Numbered from the stretch's first letter, positions 44,544-54,420 are shown. The stretch is DNA of 64,000 nt from Pantoea sp. Mb-10 (GCF_021272205.1 NZ_JAJSDX010000001.1:62001-126000); one strand, 5' to 3'. Numbers and translations are program-made. Notes: generated by a model from the letters alone, not told the origin.

Positions 44544-45343
44544 TGCACCTTGAGATTCATGGTCTTAGCAATGTCGATGCCCCTACGCTGGTGTTGGCAT
44601 CAGGATTGGGTGGCGTCGCGAGTTTTTGGCAGCCTCAGCTCGCCGCGCTGCTGCCACACTATCGCGTGGTGACGTATGACCAGCGCGGTACCGGGCGTAG
44701 CACCGCAACGCTGCCTGACGCGTACAGCATGGCAGATATGGCTGCAGAGCTGGCGGCGGCGCTGGCACAGCGCGGCATATCCCATTACGACATCATCGGC
44801 CACGCATTAGGAGGGCTCATAGGATTGCAGCTGGCCCTTGATTTTCCCGCTCGCGTGGGGCGTGTGGTGGTGGTGAATGGGTGGCTGTCGCTTAATGCGC
44901 ATACCCGACGTTGCTTCCGGGTACGTCAAGATCTGCTGCTGCACGCGGGCGTCGAGGCCTTTGTCCGTGCGCAGCCGCTGTTTCTCTACCCCGCCGAGTG
45001 GCTGGCGCAGCATGAAACGCGCATCGCAGAAGAAGAAGCGCAGCACATCGCGCATTTTCAAGGCCAGCACAATCTGCTGCGTCGTTTAAACGCGCTCATG
45101 ACATGTGATTTCAGCCAGCACGCGGCGCATATCCGTCAGCCCGTTCTGGCGATCTCCAGCCGCGATGACCTGCTGGTGCCCCACTCGTGTTCAGCGCAGC
45201 TCGCGGCGGCGTTGCCTCACGGGAACCTGATTGAAATGCCCTGGGGCGGGCATGCAATGAGCGTGACCGATGCCGACAACCTGAACGCCCTGCTGCTGCG
45301 CTGGTTGCAACAGACTGCGTCCGTCCCTGTAACCGTTAGCTAA
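44543..45343 (+). CDS. rutD: RutD, putative aminoacrylate/carbamate hydrolase
   Basis: RutD is an alpha/beta-hydrolase-fold protein that helps turn aminoacrylate into malonic semialdehyde and ammonia, or removes carbamate. The 266-residue product has the E. coli length. The nucleophile elbow reads GHALGG rather than GxSxG, as in E. coli RutD, so a serine nucleophile is not used there. The ATG overlaps the rutC stop. Only 13 bases separate its stop from rutF, and rutE, which stands there in E. coli, is missing. Confidence 0.95.
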   Translation: MHLEIHGLSNVDAPTLVLASGLGGVASFWQPQLAALLPHYRVVTYDQRGTGRSTATLPDAYSMADMAAELAAALAQRGISHYDIIGHALGGLIGLQLALDFPARVGRVVVVNGWLSLNAHTRRCFRVRQDLLLHAGVEAFVRAQPLFLYPAEWLAQHETRIAEEEAQHIAHFQGQHNLLRRLNALMTCDFSQHAAHIRQPVLAISSRDDLLVPHSCSAQLAAALPHGNLIEMPWGGHAMSVTDADNLNALLLRWLQQTASVPVTVS

Positions 45344-45356
45344 CAGGAATCCCTTT

Positions 45357-45866
45357 ATGAGCCTTCATGAACTGCCTGTTTTACCTCACGTTGAACGCGA
45401 GGCCTTTCGTGATGCTATGTCACGCCTCGGCGCTGCGGTAAATATTATTACCACCGAGGGTCCGGCCGGCCGCGCCGGGTTTACCGCCTCCGCTGTATGC
45501 AGCGTCACCGACGCGCCCCCTACGCTGCTGGTGTGCCTCAATCGCTCGGCATCGGTATGGCCGGTATTTCGCGACAATGGGTATCTGTGCGTTAACACCT
45601 TGAGCGCCGATGATGCGGCGTTATCAACGCTGTTTGGCGGCAAAACCAGCATGCACGAACGCTTTGCCGCCGCGCGCTGGCGGACGCTGGCGAGCGGATC
45701 GCCGCTTTTGGAAGGGGCGTTGGTCTCTTTTGACTGTCAGATCGCCCAAACGCTGAGCGTCGGCACGCACGACATTCTGGTATGCGAAGTGCTGGCGCTG
45801 GTGCGCAATGACCCGGCGCCGGGGCTGGCATGGTTTGACCGCGGTTATCATAGGTTTTCACGGTAG
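45357..45866 (+). CDS. rutF: FMN reductase RutF
   Basis: RutF is a short-chain flavin reductase that uses NADH to supply reduced FMN to RutA. The 169-residue product matches E. coli RutF (164 aa) with [22 protein letters not shown] in the flavin-binding region. AGGA lies 8 bases before the ATG. It directly follows rutD because rutE is absent. Confidence 0.95.
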   Translation: MSLHELPVLPHVEREAFRDAMSRLGAAVNIITTEGPAGRAGFTASAVCSVTDAPPTLLVCLNRSASVWPVFRDNGYLCVNTLSADDAALSTLFGGKTSMHERFAAARWRTLASGSPLLEGALVSFDCQIAQTLSVGTHDILVCEVLALVRNDPAPGLAWFDRGYHRFSR

Positions 45867-45929
45867 GACGCCCGCTAACGCGGCACGCTGCGGTTCCGGT
45901 TCCGTTCCACTCATATTCTGGAGAAGACA

Positions 45930-47255
45930 ATGGCGAGTTCCTGGTTTCCACGCTGGCAAAAAAAGTCGGCGATGACGGAAAATGGGCTGATTGCCCCGGA
46001 CGAAACGCTGCCCCTCGGGCAGACGCTGGTTCTGGGCTTGCAGCACGCGGTGGCAATGTTTGGCGCAACGGTGCTGATGCCGCTGCTGATGGGGCTGGAC
46101 CCGAATCTGGCGATTTTGGTATCCGGGATCGGGACGCTGCTGTTCTTTTTCATCACGGGTGGCCGCGTCCCCAGCTATTTGGGTTCCAGCGCCGCCTTTG
46201 TCGGCGTTGTCATCGCCGTAACTGGCTTCAATGGACAAGGGCTGAATGCCAATCTGGCGCTCGCTTTAGGCGGTGTTATCGCCTGTGGCGGGCTCTACAC
46301 GCTGATTGGTTTTGTGGTGATGAAAGTGGGTACGGGCTGGATTGAACGCCTGATGCCGCCAGTGGTCACCGGCGCGGTGGTGATGGCGATCGGCCTGAAT
46401 CTGGCGCCGATTGCGGTACACAGCGTCTCCGCGTCAATGTTTGATAGCTGGATGGCGGTGATGACCGTGCTGTGCATCGGCCTGGTGGCGGTATTTACCC
46501 GCGGCATGGCGCAGCGCCTGCTGATCCTCATCGGTTTGATCGTGGCGTGGGCCATCTATGCGCTGCTGACCAACGGGCTAGGCTTGGGTAAGCCGGTGGA
46601 TTTCAGCGCGCTGCGCAATGCCGCCTGGTTTGGCCTGCCCCATACCACCGCGCCCGTGTTTGACATGCAGGCCATTGTACTGATTGCCCCGGTGGCCATT
46701 ATTTTGGTGGCAGAAAATCTGGGACACCTGAAAGCGGTTGCCGGAATGACCGGCCGCAACCTGGATCCGTGGATGGGGCGCGCTTTTGTGGGGGATGGTC
46801 TGGCGACCATGATTTCCGGCGCCATGGGCGGCAGCGGCGTCACCACCTATGCGGAGAATATCGGCGTGATGGCGGTGACAAAAGTCTATTCAACGCTGGC
46901 GTTTGTCGCTGCGGCGCTGATTGCGCTGCTGCTGGGTTTTTCGCCAAAATTTGGCGCACTCATCCATACCATCCCGGGCCCGGTGATCGGGGGTGCCTCC
47001 ATCGTGGTTTTCGGCCTGATCGCCGTAGCCGGCGCCCGAATCTGGGTGCAAAATCACGTCGATTTTAGCCAGAACGGTAACCTGATCATGGTGGCGACGA
47101 CGCTGGTGCTGGGAGCCGGTGACTTCGGGTTAAAAATGGGCAGCTTTACGCTGGGTGGCATTGGAACGGCAACTTTTGGTGCCATTCTGCTCAACGTTAT
47201 ACTGCAACGACGCGGCGCAGCGCTTGCCAACACCGCCGCCCGTTCACAGCTCTAA
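45930..47255 (+). CDS. rutG: Uracil/pyrimidine permease RutG
   Basis: RutG is a nucleobase:cation symporter (NCS2 family) in the inner membrane that brings uracil, and in E. coli also thymine and xanthine, to the Rut enzymes. The 441-residue product (E. coli 442) has about 14 helices and the family signatures QHAVAMFGATVLMPLLMG, AENLGHLKAV and GMGGSGVTTYAENIGV-type loop (here GAMGGSGVTTYAENIG). Its stop overlaps that of the convergent EamA gene by two bases. Confidence 0.95.
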   Translation: MASSWFPRWQKKSAMTENGLIAPDETLPLGQTLVLGLQHAVAMFGATVLMPLLMGLDPNLAILVSGIGTLLFFFITGGRVPSYLGSSAAFVGVVIAVTGFNGQGLNANLALALGGVIACGGLYTLIGFVVMKVGTGWIERLMPPVVTGAVVMAIGLNLAPIAVHSVSASMFDSWMAVMTVLCIGLVAVFTRGMAQRLLILIGLIVAWAIYALLTNGLGLGKPVDFSALRNAAWFGLPHTTAPVFDMQAIVLIAPVAIILVAENLGHLKAVAGMTGRNLDPWMGRAFVGDGLATMISGAMGGSGVTTYAENIGVMAVTKVYSTLAFVAAALIALLLGFSPKFGALIHTIPGPVIGGASIVVFGLIAVAGARIWVQNHVDFSQNGNLIMVATTLVLGAGDFGLKMGSFTLGGIGTATFGAILLNVILQRRGAALANTAARSQL

Positions 47256-48166
47256 CCCTCACGCGGTGCCTGTTCCGGCACCGCTTTTTTGCGCCGCAGG
47301 CGCAATTCGCTGACGATAACACCGCAAACGATCAGCACCCCGCCTAACAGTGCCGTGGCGGGCAAGCGCTCACCCGCTAACCGTCCCACCACGCCTGCCC
47401 ACACCGGCTCGCCGGCATAAATCACCGTTGCGCGCGTGGGTGAGACGCTGCGCTGCGCCCAGTTCATGGTGACCTGAATCAGCGCACTGGCGCCCCCTAA
47501 TCCCACGGCGCTCAGCAGCAGCGGCATCGACATCGAAGGAAAAGACTCACCGTTAGGGATCATAAACAGAAAGGCACAGCATGACGCGACGATCAGCTGA
47601 ACCAGCGTGACGCGCCGCACATCCACCCGGCCAGCAAAGCGGCTAATCAGGATAATTTCCGCCGCGATCGCCACCGTACTGAGCAGCGTGGCACTTTCAC
47701 CCGCATTCAGCGCCAGAGGCCCCGCCTGCGGCCCGGCGACCAGCAGCAGGCCAGCAAAGGCCAGCAGAATGCCGATCCACGCCATAATGCCTGGCGGGCG
47801 ACGTAAAAACAGCCACTGCAGCAGCGGCACCACCGGCACATACAGCGCGGTGAGAAAGGCAGACTGACTGCTGGAAATGGTTTGCATGCCCCAGGTTTGC
47901 AGGCCGTAGCCGCCCGCGATAGCGAGACCAATCAACGTGCCGGCTTTGATCTCCAACCCGCTAATCATGCGCAAATGGCGGCGAAAGAACAGCGCCAGCA
48001 GCAGCGAGGCGGTGGCAAAACGCAGCCCGACAAAAAAGAACGGACCGGAGTAACTCATCGCCCGGTGCACCACCAGAAACGTTCCTCCCCATACCATCGT
48101 GATGAAGATAAGCACCAGCTCCTGACGTGAAACACGCAGGGTAAAACGTGGTTTAGTAACCGACAT
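47252..48166 (-). CDS. EamA/DMT family inner-membrane transporter
   Basis: The 304-residue protein has ten predicted membrane helices in two EamA repeats (early WGGTFLVVHRA, later GAAALIQ-type segment), like drug/metabolite exporters such as RhaT/YdcZ relatives. The ATG at 48166 has AAGG 6 bases upstream; 56 upstream in-frame codons are rich in Arg/Cys and not membrane-like, so they are excluded. E. coli has no gene here between rutG and wrbA. The substrate is unknown. Confidence 0.87.
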   Translation of the reverse strand: MSVTKPRFTLRVSRQELVLIFITMVWGGTFLVVHRAMSYSGPFFFVGLRFATASLLLALFFRRHLRMISGLEIKAGTLIGLAIAGGYGLQTWGMQTISSSQSAFLTALYVPVVPLLQWLFLRRPPGIMAWIGILLAFAGLLLVAGPQAGPLALNAGESATLLSTVAIAAEIILISRFAGRVDVRRVTLVQLIVASCCAFLFMIPNGESFPSMSMPLLLSAVGLGGASALIQVTMNWAQRSVSPTRATVIYAGEPVWAGVVGRLAGERLPATALLGGVLIVCGVIVSELRLRRKKAVPEQAPREG

Positions 48167-48440
48167 AGCACACCTTAAGAAGAGACTGGCAATGATTGTG
48201 CGCATCGCACCATGACATTGCAATCCTTGCGCGCGGGCAATCGCGCAGGGGCGTTCGATGCGCGTTCTATTTACACATTGAAACAGGTAAATCATCCTAA
48301 TTACGCTGCGCTTCATGGTGTCCAGCCCCTGCACACGGCGTTATGAAAGGGCACGCGATACATGAGCGGTGTCGCACCGGCCGCAACTTGCGCAGGCTCT
48401 TCTATACTTTTTTCACCCGTTCTTCATCAGGATGAAAATC

Positions 48441-49040
48441 ATGGCAAAAATTTTGGTGCTTTATTACTCGATGTACGGACATGTGGAAACCATGGCGCAA
48501 GCGGTAGCTGAAGGCGCTAAGCGCGTGAGCGGCGCGGAAGTGACCGTGCTGCGCGTGCCAGAAAGTATGGATGCCGAGCGCTTTGCTGAAGTGGGTGGCA
48601 AAGTCCACCAAACTGCGGCTGAAGCAAAGCCCGAAGATTTACCGCAATACGACGCCATTATCGTGGGCACGCCAACGCGCTTTGGTAACATGGCTGGGCA
48701 AATGCGTAACTTCTGGGACCGTACTGGCGGACTCTGGGCCTCCGGCGCGCTGTACGGCAAAGTGGCCAGCGTCTTTGCGTCCACGGGCACCGGCGGTGGT
48801 CAGGAGCAGACGATTACCTCTGTCTGGACCACGCTGGCGCACCACGGCATGGTGATCGTTCCCATTGGTTACGGCACGCAAGAGCTGTTTGATATTTCGC
48901 AGGTGCGCGGCGGCACGCCTTACGGCGCCACAACATTGGCAGGCGGGGACGGCTCGCGTCAACCGTCTGAAGACGAACTCAATATTGCCCGCTATCAGGG
49001 CGAATACGTTGCCGGACTGACGGTAAAACTCAAAGGATAA
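48441..49040 (+). CDS. wrbA: NAD(P)H:quinone oxidoreductase WrbA
   Basis: WrbA is a tetrameric FMN protein of the flavodoxin family that reduces quinones by two electrons, limiting oxidative damage; in E. coli it is RpoS-dependent. The ATG at 48441 gives 199 aa (E. coli 198) and aligns with the known start. FMN-binding motifs are [14 protein letters not shown] near the N-terminus, [16 protein letters not shown], and [15 protein letters not shown] lies about 8 bases before the ATG. yccJ follows 20 bases later, and in E. coli the two are co-transcribed. Confidence 0.96.
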   Translation: MAKILVLYYSMYGHVETMAQAVAEGAKRVSGAEVTVLRVPESMDAERFAEVGGKVHQTAAEAKPEDLPQYDAIIVGTPTRFGNMAGQMRNFWDRTGGLWASGALYGKVASVFASTGTGGGQEQTITSVWTTLAHHGMVIVPIGYGTQELFDISQVRGGTPYGATTLAGGDGSRQPSEDELNIARYQGEYVAGLTVKLKG

Positions 49041-49060
49041 ATCCACAACAGGAGACCTTT

Positions 49061-49291
49061 ATGTCAACAGAACAGTCAAAAGCGCACCACGTCGGCGAAT
49101 GGGCCACTTTGCGTCACACTTCACCTGAAATCGCGGAAGCCATTTTTGAAGTGGCTAACTACGACGAGCGACTGGCCGAGGAGATTTGGCGCCAGCAAGG
49201 CAGCGATGACGTACTGATTCGCGCCTTCGAGAAAACTGACCAGGATGTATTGACCTGGGATGACAAGACCGTCGAACGTAAGAACGTATGA
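49061..49291 (+). CDS. yccJ: YccJ family protein
   Basis: The 76-residue product matches E. coli YccJ (75 aa), a small protein of unknown function: [14 protein letters not shown] start ([19 protein letters not shown]), [10 protein letters not shown] in the middle and TVERKNV at the end. It lies 20 bases after wrbA with an AGGAG site, so it belongs to the wrbA operon. Confidence 0.94.
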   Translation: MSTEQSKAHHVGEWATLRHTSPEIAEAIFEVANYDERLAEEIWRQQGSDDVLIRAFEKTDQDVLTWDDKTVERKNV

Positions 49292-49343
49292 CTGCACGGC
49301 GGGCATAGCCCGCCTTTGTTTTTCTTCGCACCAAGGAGGTTCT

Positions 49344-50717
49344 ATGACAGCCTATCAAAGTATCAATCCGGCCAATAATGAGGTACTTAAAACCTGGCCC
49401 GATCACGATGATGCCCATGCGCAGCGTGCACTTAAGGTGGCCGATGAGCTGTATCACTCCTCCTGGAGCAAAGGGGATATTCAGCCGCGCTTACAGGTTC
49501 TTCACCGTTTGGCTGACCTGCTGGATGAGCATAATGAAGCGCTTGCCACCCTTGCCAGCCGCGAAATGGGTAAACTGATTGCCCAAAGTCGGGGAGAAGT
49601 TAAAATCTGTGCGCAAATTGCGCGTTACTACGCTGAACATGCCGCAACCTTCCTGAAACCCCAGTCTTATCCCAGCGAGTTGGGAGAAGCCTGGGTCGAG
49701 TACCACCCGATTGGGGTCATTGTCGCGGTTGAACCCTGGAATTTCCCTTTTTACCAACTGATGCGCGTGCTGGCACCCAATCTGGCGTTGGGTAATCCGG
49801 TGCTGGCTAAACATGCCAACAGCGTGCCGCACTGCGCCGATGCGTTTGAAAAGCTGGTAGCCGAAGCGGGTGCGCCTGCAGGTGCGTGGACCAACCTGTT
49901 TATCTCCAATGAGCAAGTGGCTTCGCTGATTGCCGATTCTCGCGTACAGGGCGTGGCGCTTACCGGCTCAGAGCGCGCGGGCAGCGCCGTTGCCGAACAA
50001 GCCGGCAAGCATCTGAAAAAATCCACGCTTGAGCTGGGCGGCAGCGATGTGTTTGTGGTGCTGGACGATGCCGATATCGATGAGGCGGTACGCCAGGGCG
50101 CGCAGGCACGTTTAAGTAACTGCGGCCAGGTATGCACCGCAGCCAAACGCTTTATCCTGCACGAGAAAATCGCAGAGAACTTTATGGCGAAATTTACCGC
50201 TGCGCTTCAGTCAGTGGTGCCAGGCGATCCGCTGGATGAGAAAACCACACTGGGCCCGCTCTCTTCCAAAGAGGCGCGCGATCGCTTAGTCAAACAGGTT
50301 GATGAGGCCGTCGCACACGGCGCCCGCGTGGAGATTGGCGGTAAAGCGATTGAAGGCGTCGGCTGCTATTATCAGCCCACTATTCTGACGGGCCTGACGC
50401 CGGAAAACCCCGCGTATTATCAGGAGTTCTTTGGCCCGGTGGCGCAAGTTTATGTGGTGGCGGATGACCGTGCCGCCGTGGCGCTGGCGAACGATTCGCA
50501 CTACGGCCTGGGCGGCTCTGTATGGACTAAAGACCTTGCCCGCGCACGTGCGATGGCGGCGCAGATTGAGACAGGCATGGTATTCATTAACTCACAAAGT
50601 GATACCGCAGCCGAACTGCCGTTTGGCGGTGTGAAACGCTCTGGCTACGGTCGCGAATTGTCCGATCTGGGTATTAAAGAGTTTGCCAACCAAAAGCTGG
50701 TGGTGATTGCTAAGTAG
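49344..50717 (+). CDS. NAD(P)-dependent succinate-semialdehyde dehydrogenase-like protein
   Basis: The 457-residue aldehyde dehydrogenase resembles E. coli Sad (YneI, 462 aa). It has the substrate tunnel/oxyanion motif PWNFPFYQLMR, TGSERAGSAV in the cofactor fold, the general base Glu in LELGGSD, and the catalytic Cys in NCGQVCTAAKR. It should oxidise succinate semialdehyde or another short aldehyde. AAGGAGGT lies just before the ATG at 49344; an upstream in-frame start lies inside yccJ. It stands between yccJ and agp, where E. coli has no such gene. A strong terminator follows. Exact substrate not decided. Confidence 0.88.
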   Translation: MTAYQSINPANNEVLKTWPDHDDAHAQRALKVADELYHSSWSKGDIQPRLQVLHRLADLLDEHNEALATLASREMGKLIAQSRGEVKICAQIARYYAEHAATFLKPQSYPSELGEAWVEYHPIGVIVAVEPWNFPFYQLMRVLAPNLALGNPVLAKHANSVPHCADAFEKLVAEAGAPAGAWTNLFISNEQVASLIADSRVQGVALTGSERAGSAVAEQAGKHLKKSTLELGGSDVFVVLDDADIDEAVRQGAQARLSNCGQVCTAAKRFILHEKIAENFMAKFTAALQSVVPGDPLDEKTTLGPLSSKEARDRLVKQVDEAVAHGARVEIGGKAIEGVGCYYQPTILTGLTPENPAYYQEFFGPVAQVYVVADDRAAVALANDSHYGLGGSVWTKDLARARAMAAQIETGMVFINSQSDTAAELPFGGVKRSGYGRELSDLGIKEFANQKLVVIAK

Positions 50718-50735
50718 CTCGCTCATTTCGCCCAT

Positions 50736-50765
50736 AAAAAAACCCCGCCGCGGCGGGGTTTTTTA
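50736..50765. terminator. Bidirectional terminator between the dehydrogenase and agp genes
   Basis: ACCCCGCCG and CGGCGGGGT form a perfect 9-bp stem (50742-50759) flanked by seven As on one side and Ts on the other, between two convergent genes. Confidence 0.93.
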
Positions 50766-50773
50766 CGGCAACA

Positions 50774-52372
50774 TCACTGCCCTTGGGGCGCAGCCTGGGC
50801 AGGCTTTGCCGTCTCATCTTGCGGTTTGGCTGGCGCGCTGTCGGCCTGTGCTTTTTGCGCTTGCGCAGCATCAGCTTTGGCTTTCTCTTCAGCGGCTTTA
50901 TGCGCCGTGGCTTTTTCCGCCTGCGCTTTTTCAGCAGCGGCCTTCTGCTTGGCATCAGCCCCGTTGTCCGGTGCTGGCTTCGCGGTCGCCGCTTTCTCTT
51001 CGGCCTTGTTATCCGCTGCTGGGGTTTTAGCAGCATCGGCCGCAGCAGGCGCGGACTCACTCTGGGTATCACCCGCGTTGTCAGTCGCGGCCGGTGCCGG
51101 TGCCGGTGCGGCAGGCTGCATTGGCGTGCCCTGCAGCGCGGCATTCAGTGCGGCAGAGAACTGATCCCAGCTGCAATAGCCATTGGCGTCGGCCTCACAC
51201 CCAGCCAGCTGAAGCGTGACGCGCTTGGGCGGGTTGTTCAGGCTTAATACGTCGGCGTTACGCAACTGTTCCGCTGTCTGGTAGACATACTCCACTTTAA
51301 GCAGGTCTTTGTTGTTTTTCGCATCGTGCCAACGCTCAAACACCACTTGGCCACCAATCGGCGTTTTTTCATCGTTACCCGGCAGCTCATACGGTTTTAC
51401 CTGCAAGGCACTCAGCAGCGACGCGATATTGGAGTCGTGTCCAACCATCAACGTGACTTTTGGCGCACTGGCTTTATCTTCGTTAATAAGCTGGCTGCGG
51501 ATGTAATCGACCAGCGGCGCGGCCACTTCACGCGCGATCACTGGAGAACCGAACAGCGCATCCTGATAACCATTTTTAATGGCAGCCAGCTCTTTCCACT
51601 GCTCTGGCGTTTTGATCTGGCCCCATGCGACCTGATCGGCTGGGAATCCCTGGTAGTATTGCAGAGTGAACGCATCCACCAGTGAATTGCCTACCTTCAG
51701 CGGGCCGCTGACGTTTGGCTCTTTGCCATTCTCCGCGCTAAAGACGTTCTCACCGCTGCTGAGGTCACACTGCTTTTTACCGTTACAGGCCGGTGACGAC
51801 TTGTAATCAATGATCTTTTCCAGCCGCTGCAGCGCGGGTTTCAACGCCAGTTTTTCATTGGACGCCGTCATTGCAGCCAGCGCTTTTTTGTTGAAGTCGT
51901 CGCTGCCGTCAGTAATGGCCGGATTGAAGATAGGATCCATGGTGCCCATGGCATCCTGATGCGTCACAGCGATATCGCAACCGGGGAAGGCGCCGGCCAC
52001 AAAATATTGCGCGGTGGCAACGGTACGCTGCAGGCTGTTGGCGTAAACAAAGATAGTGCTGCTGTCAGGGCAACTGCCGTTTTGCACCAATCCCTGCTGC
52101 GCGAGCCACTGACGCGTGTAGTTTCCCATGTACACCTCAAGCACGCCGCCTTTGGTGGTTAATTCACCACCAGCCACGTCCCATTGAGGCCAACTTTTCT
52201 TCGTGGATTGCTCCAGCACGCTGCCATTATTCGCCAGCGGCGCACGCAGATTGTGACGACTCAACATCAATACCTGCTGTAACTGCATATCCCCATCCGC
52301 GGCGTAGGCGGACATTCCCATTGGGAGCGCAGCGATAACTGACAATGCGCAAAGACTCAGTTTCTTGATCAT
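50774..52372 (-). CDS. agp: Periplasmic glucose-1-phosphatase with long Ala/Lys-rich tail
   Basis: Agp is a periplasmic histidine acid phosphatase that releases glucose from glucose-1-phosphate, and in E. coli also acts on phytate. Residues 1-414 match E. coli Agp (413 aa): signal peptide to about A25, catalytic RHNLRAP with H40, and the proton-donor motif GHDSNIAS. From about residue 415 to 532 there is an extra 118-residue tail: first Pro/Ala-rich, then Lys/Glu/Ala/Gln-rich and helical, resembling TolA domain II. The ATG at 52372 has GGAA 8 bases upstream; ATG 52393 has none. The tail is absent from E. coli Agp. Confidence 0.92.
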   Translation of the reverse strand: MIKKLSLCALSVIAALPMGMSAYAADGDMQLQQVLMLSRHNLRAPLANNGSVLEQSTKKSWPQWDVAGGELTTKGGVLEVYMGNYTRQWLAQQGLVQNGSCPDSSTIFVYANSLQRTVATAQYFVAGAFPGCDIAVTHQDAMGTMDPIFNPAITDGSDDFNKKALAAMTASNEKLALKPALQRLEKIIDYKSSPACNGKKQCDLSSGENVFSAENGKEPNVSGPLKVGNSLVDAFTLQYYQGFPADQVAWGQIKTPEQWKELAAIKNGYQDALFGSPVIAREVAAPLVDYIRSQLINEDKASAPKVTLMVGHDSNIASLLSALQVKPYELPGNDEKTPIGGQVVFERWHDAKNNKDLLKVEYVYQTAEQLRNADVLSLNNPPKRVTLQLAGCEADANGYCSWDQFSAALNAALQGTPMQPAAPAPAPAATDNAGDTQSESAPAAADAAKTPAADNKAEEKAATAKPAPDNGADAKQKAAAEKAQAEKATAHKAAEEKAKADAAQAQKAQADSAPAKPQDETAKPAQAAPQGQ

Positions 52373-52628
52373 TGTGCTTATTCCATAGTTCATCAGTGAA
52401 ACACTCTGGCTTTCAAACGATTAGCATAGCGAGGAGCATAGTGGCAGACAGTGTAACCCAGCTTGCATCAGAAAATCGCCAGATGTTTACAAAAACAGTG
52501 AATCGACTATAGCAGTAAACGCATCGATCGGCGGTGTCGATAGAAAGATTAAAAACCAGGCGGGTGCGTGAGCAGGCGTGACCGATTAAAAATGCAAAAA
52601 GCCCGCATTGCTGCGGGCTTCTTTAATG

Positions 52629-52716
52629 TGGCGGAGGAAGAGAGATTCGAACTCTCGGATGGTTGCCCATCGACGGTTTTCAAGACCGTTGCCTTAAGCC
52701 ACTCGGCCATCCCTCC
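52629..52716 (-). tRNA. serT: tRNA-Ser (anticodon UGA), downstream copy
   Basis: The 88-base gene has acceptor GGAGGGA, a long variable arm, anticodon TGA in CGGTCTTGAAAACCG, and encoded CCA. It is close to E. coli serT, which also lies near yccA. A second, nearly identical copy lies 35 bases upstream on the same strand. Confidence 0.96.
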
Positions 52717-52751
52717 GGAAATCATATTGTCATATCACTCTGCAAGAGTGA

Positions 52752-52839
52752 TGGCGGAGGAGGAGAGATTCGAACTCTCGGATGGTTGCCCATCGACGGT
52801 TTTCAAGACCGTTGCCTTAAGCCACTCGGCCACCCCTCC
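52752..52839 (-). tRNA. serT: tRNA-Ser (anticodon UGA), upstream copy
   Basis: This 88-base gene has the same anticodon and body as its neighbour at 52629-52716. They differ at the base of the acceptor stem: GGAGGGG here against GGAGGGA there, with a matching change on the 3' side (C for T), so both stems stay paired. Encoded CCA is present. The pair is a tandem duplication compared with the single serT of E. coli. Confidence 0.96.
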
Positions 52840-53065
52840 GCAATGAGGCGCACTATAAACATCCCCCTGAGCGATGTAAAGAAGGGAATGAACCGTTCGC
52901 CTGAAAAACAGCCAAAAGCTGATTTTTTGCCGTTGAAATCGCCATTCTGCTCAACGAAACAGCATGTTATCGCGTAAAGATGGGTAAAACGCCTTGGTCG
53001 TTTTCTCTGCGTTGCGTATTCTGCGCCCATTATTGGTGTTTTTATCTTTCTATCAGGAGCAAATG

Positions 53066-53722
53066 ATGGACAGAATTATTCGCGCATCACAGCAGCAATC
53101 ACTGATCAGCACCCACAAAGTGCTGCGTAATACCTATTTCTTACTGGGGCTGACCCTCGCATTTTCGGCAGTAACCGCAACGCTCAGCACCGTCTTCGCC
53201 CTGCCGTCGCCCGGTTTCATCTTAATGTTGGTCGGTTTTTACGGTCTGATGTTTTTGACCTATCGCCTGGCCAATAGCCCGGCTGGCATCCTCGCTGCCT
53301 TTGCCTTTACCGGCTTCCTCGGTTACTGCCTGGGACCGATTCTGAATTCGTTTCTGACGGCGGGCATGGGTGACGTTATTGCGATGGCGTTAGGAGGGAC
53401 GGCACTGGTGTTCTTCTGCTGTTCAGCGTACGTCCTTACCACGCGCCGCGATATGTCCTTCCTCGGCGGTATGATGATGGCAGGTTTTGTTGTGCTGCTG
53501 GTCGCGGTGATTGCAAATATTTTCCTGCAACTGCCTGCCCTGCATCTGGCCATCAGCGCGCTGTTTATCCTGTTCTCTGCCGGCGCGATTTTGTGGGAAA
53601 CCAGTAATATTATTCACGGCGGTGAAACTAACTACATACGCGCGACCGTAAGCCTGTATGTTTCGCTGTATAACATCTTTGTTAGCCTGCTCAGCCTGTT
53701 GGGCTTTGCAAATAAAGAGTAA
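53066..53722 (+). CDS. yccA: Bax1/YccA family FtsH modulator
   Basis: YccA is an inner-membrane protein with seven helices of the BAX inhibitor-1 family. In E. coli it binds and is slowly degraded by the FtsH protease, protecting SecY in jammed translocons. The ATG at 53066 gives 218 aa (E. coli 219) and lies 6 bases after AGGAG. Conserved blocks are [18 protein letters not shown] ([15 protein letters not shown]), [19 protein letters not shown] and the end [20 protein letters not shown]. It lies just past serT, as in E. coli. Confidence 0.96.
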   Translation: MDRIIRASQQQSLISTHKVLRNTYFLLGLTLAFSAVTATLSTVFALPSPGFILMLVGFYGLMFLTYRLANSPAGILAAFAFTGFLGYCLGPILNSFLTAGMGDVIAMALGGTALVFFCCSAYVLTTRRDMSFLGGMMMAGFVVLLVAVIANIFLQLPALHLAISALFILFSAGAILWETSNIIHGGETNYIRATVSLYVSLYNIFVSLLSLLGFANKE

Positions 53723-53737
53723 CGTTTAACCGCGTGT

Positions 53738-53767
53738 AAAACCTCGCTTCGGCGGGGTTTTGTTTTT
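53738..53767 (+). terminator. Intrinsic terminator after yccA
   Basis: AAAACCTCGC and GCGGGGTTTT form a 10-bp stem with one T-G wobble and a TTCG tetraloop (53738-53761), followed by GTTTTTT. Confidence 0.9.
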
Positions 53768-53814
53768 TGCGGTGAAGGAAATTACAATGGCACCTCATTT
53801 TATGAGGAGGCAGT

Positions 53815-54141
53815 GTGAATTTTGCCGGTAAAGAGATAGCCACCGACGCGGAAGGCTATTTGAAAAGTAGCGCAGACTGGAGCCCTGAGCTGGCCACGGT
53901 CATTGCCGATCGGGAAGGCATCCCTATGAGCGATGCGCACTGGGAGGTCGTGAATTTTGTGCGGGCGTTCTACCAAGAATTTAACACTTCCCCGGCGGTG
54001 CGCATGCTGGTTAAAGCGATGGCACAGAAATACGGGGAAGAGAAAGGCAATAGCCGCTATTTATTTCGCCTGTTCCCGGATGGACCGGCAAAGCAAGCAA
54101 CGAAAATTGCCGGCCTGCCAAAACCGGCCAAGTGTTTGTAA
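53815..54141 (+). CDS. tusE: Sulfurtransferase TusE
   Basis: TusE accepts persulfide sulfur from TusBCD and passes it to MnmA for 2-thiouridine formation at tRNA position 34. The 108-residue product (E. coli 109) is a DsrC-family protein with the functional cysteine second from the C-terminus (PAKCL). It starts with GTG at 53815, 4 bases after GAGGAGG. Its stop codon abuts that of convergent yccX. Confidence 0.95.
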   Translation: MNFAGKEIATDAEGYLKSSADWSPELATVIADREGIPMSDAHWEVVNFVRAFYQEFNTSPAVRMLVKAMAQKYGEEKGNSRYLFRLFPDGPAKQATKIAGLPKPAKCL

Positions 54142-54420
54142 TTAGCCCGTAGTGAAATCCGTGGGGGGCTGCGCAATCTGGTGCGGCTCCACCAGCACTT
54201 TTTTTACCTGCGCGCTGCGAGGACCTCCCTGCTCAAACCACGCGATCAACGCCTTTACCTGCTCATCATCACCGACCGCCAACACTTCCACACTGCCATC
54301 CTGAAGATTATGCGCATAGCCGCGGATACCCAGTGATTTGGCCTGTGTCTGGGTATGATAGCGAAAGCCCACCCCCTGAACGACGCCGTGCACCCAAATT
54401 TTGTAGCATGTTGTCGCCAT
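54142..54420 (-). CDS. yccX: Acylphosphatase YccX
   Basis: Acylphosphatase hydrolyses carboxyl-phosphate bonds such as acetyl phosphate and carbamoyl phosphate. The 92-residue product has the E. coli length and the signature [13 protein letters not shown], with catalytic Arg, and the conserved Asn in [12 protein letters not shown]. The ATG at 54420 has GGGGGAA 6 bases upstream and matches the family start; a longer frame from 54456 is not needed. It is divergent from rlmI. Confidence 0.95.
   Translation of the reverse strand: MATTCYKIWVHGVVQGVGFRYHTQTQAKSLGIRGYAHNLQDGSVEVLAVGDDEQVKALIAWFEQGGPRSAQVKKVLVEPHQIAQPPTDFTTG

Noticed and set aside
50777..51130. Frameshifted or separate tolA-like gene at the agp 3' end
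   Set aside because: The tail is in frame with agp with no stop between, and no start or ribosome site separates it; it reads as one protein.
50710..51144. Arg/Pro/Lys-rich minus-strand frame over the agp tail
   Set aside because: It is an alternative frame of the repetitive Ala/Lys tail of agp. The composition follows from the low-complexity DNA.
52568..52977. Repeat-containing frames across the two tRNA-Ser genes
   Set aside because: The internal protein repeat is only the translated tRNA duplication.
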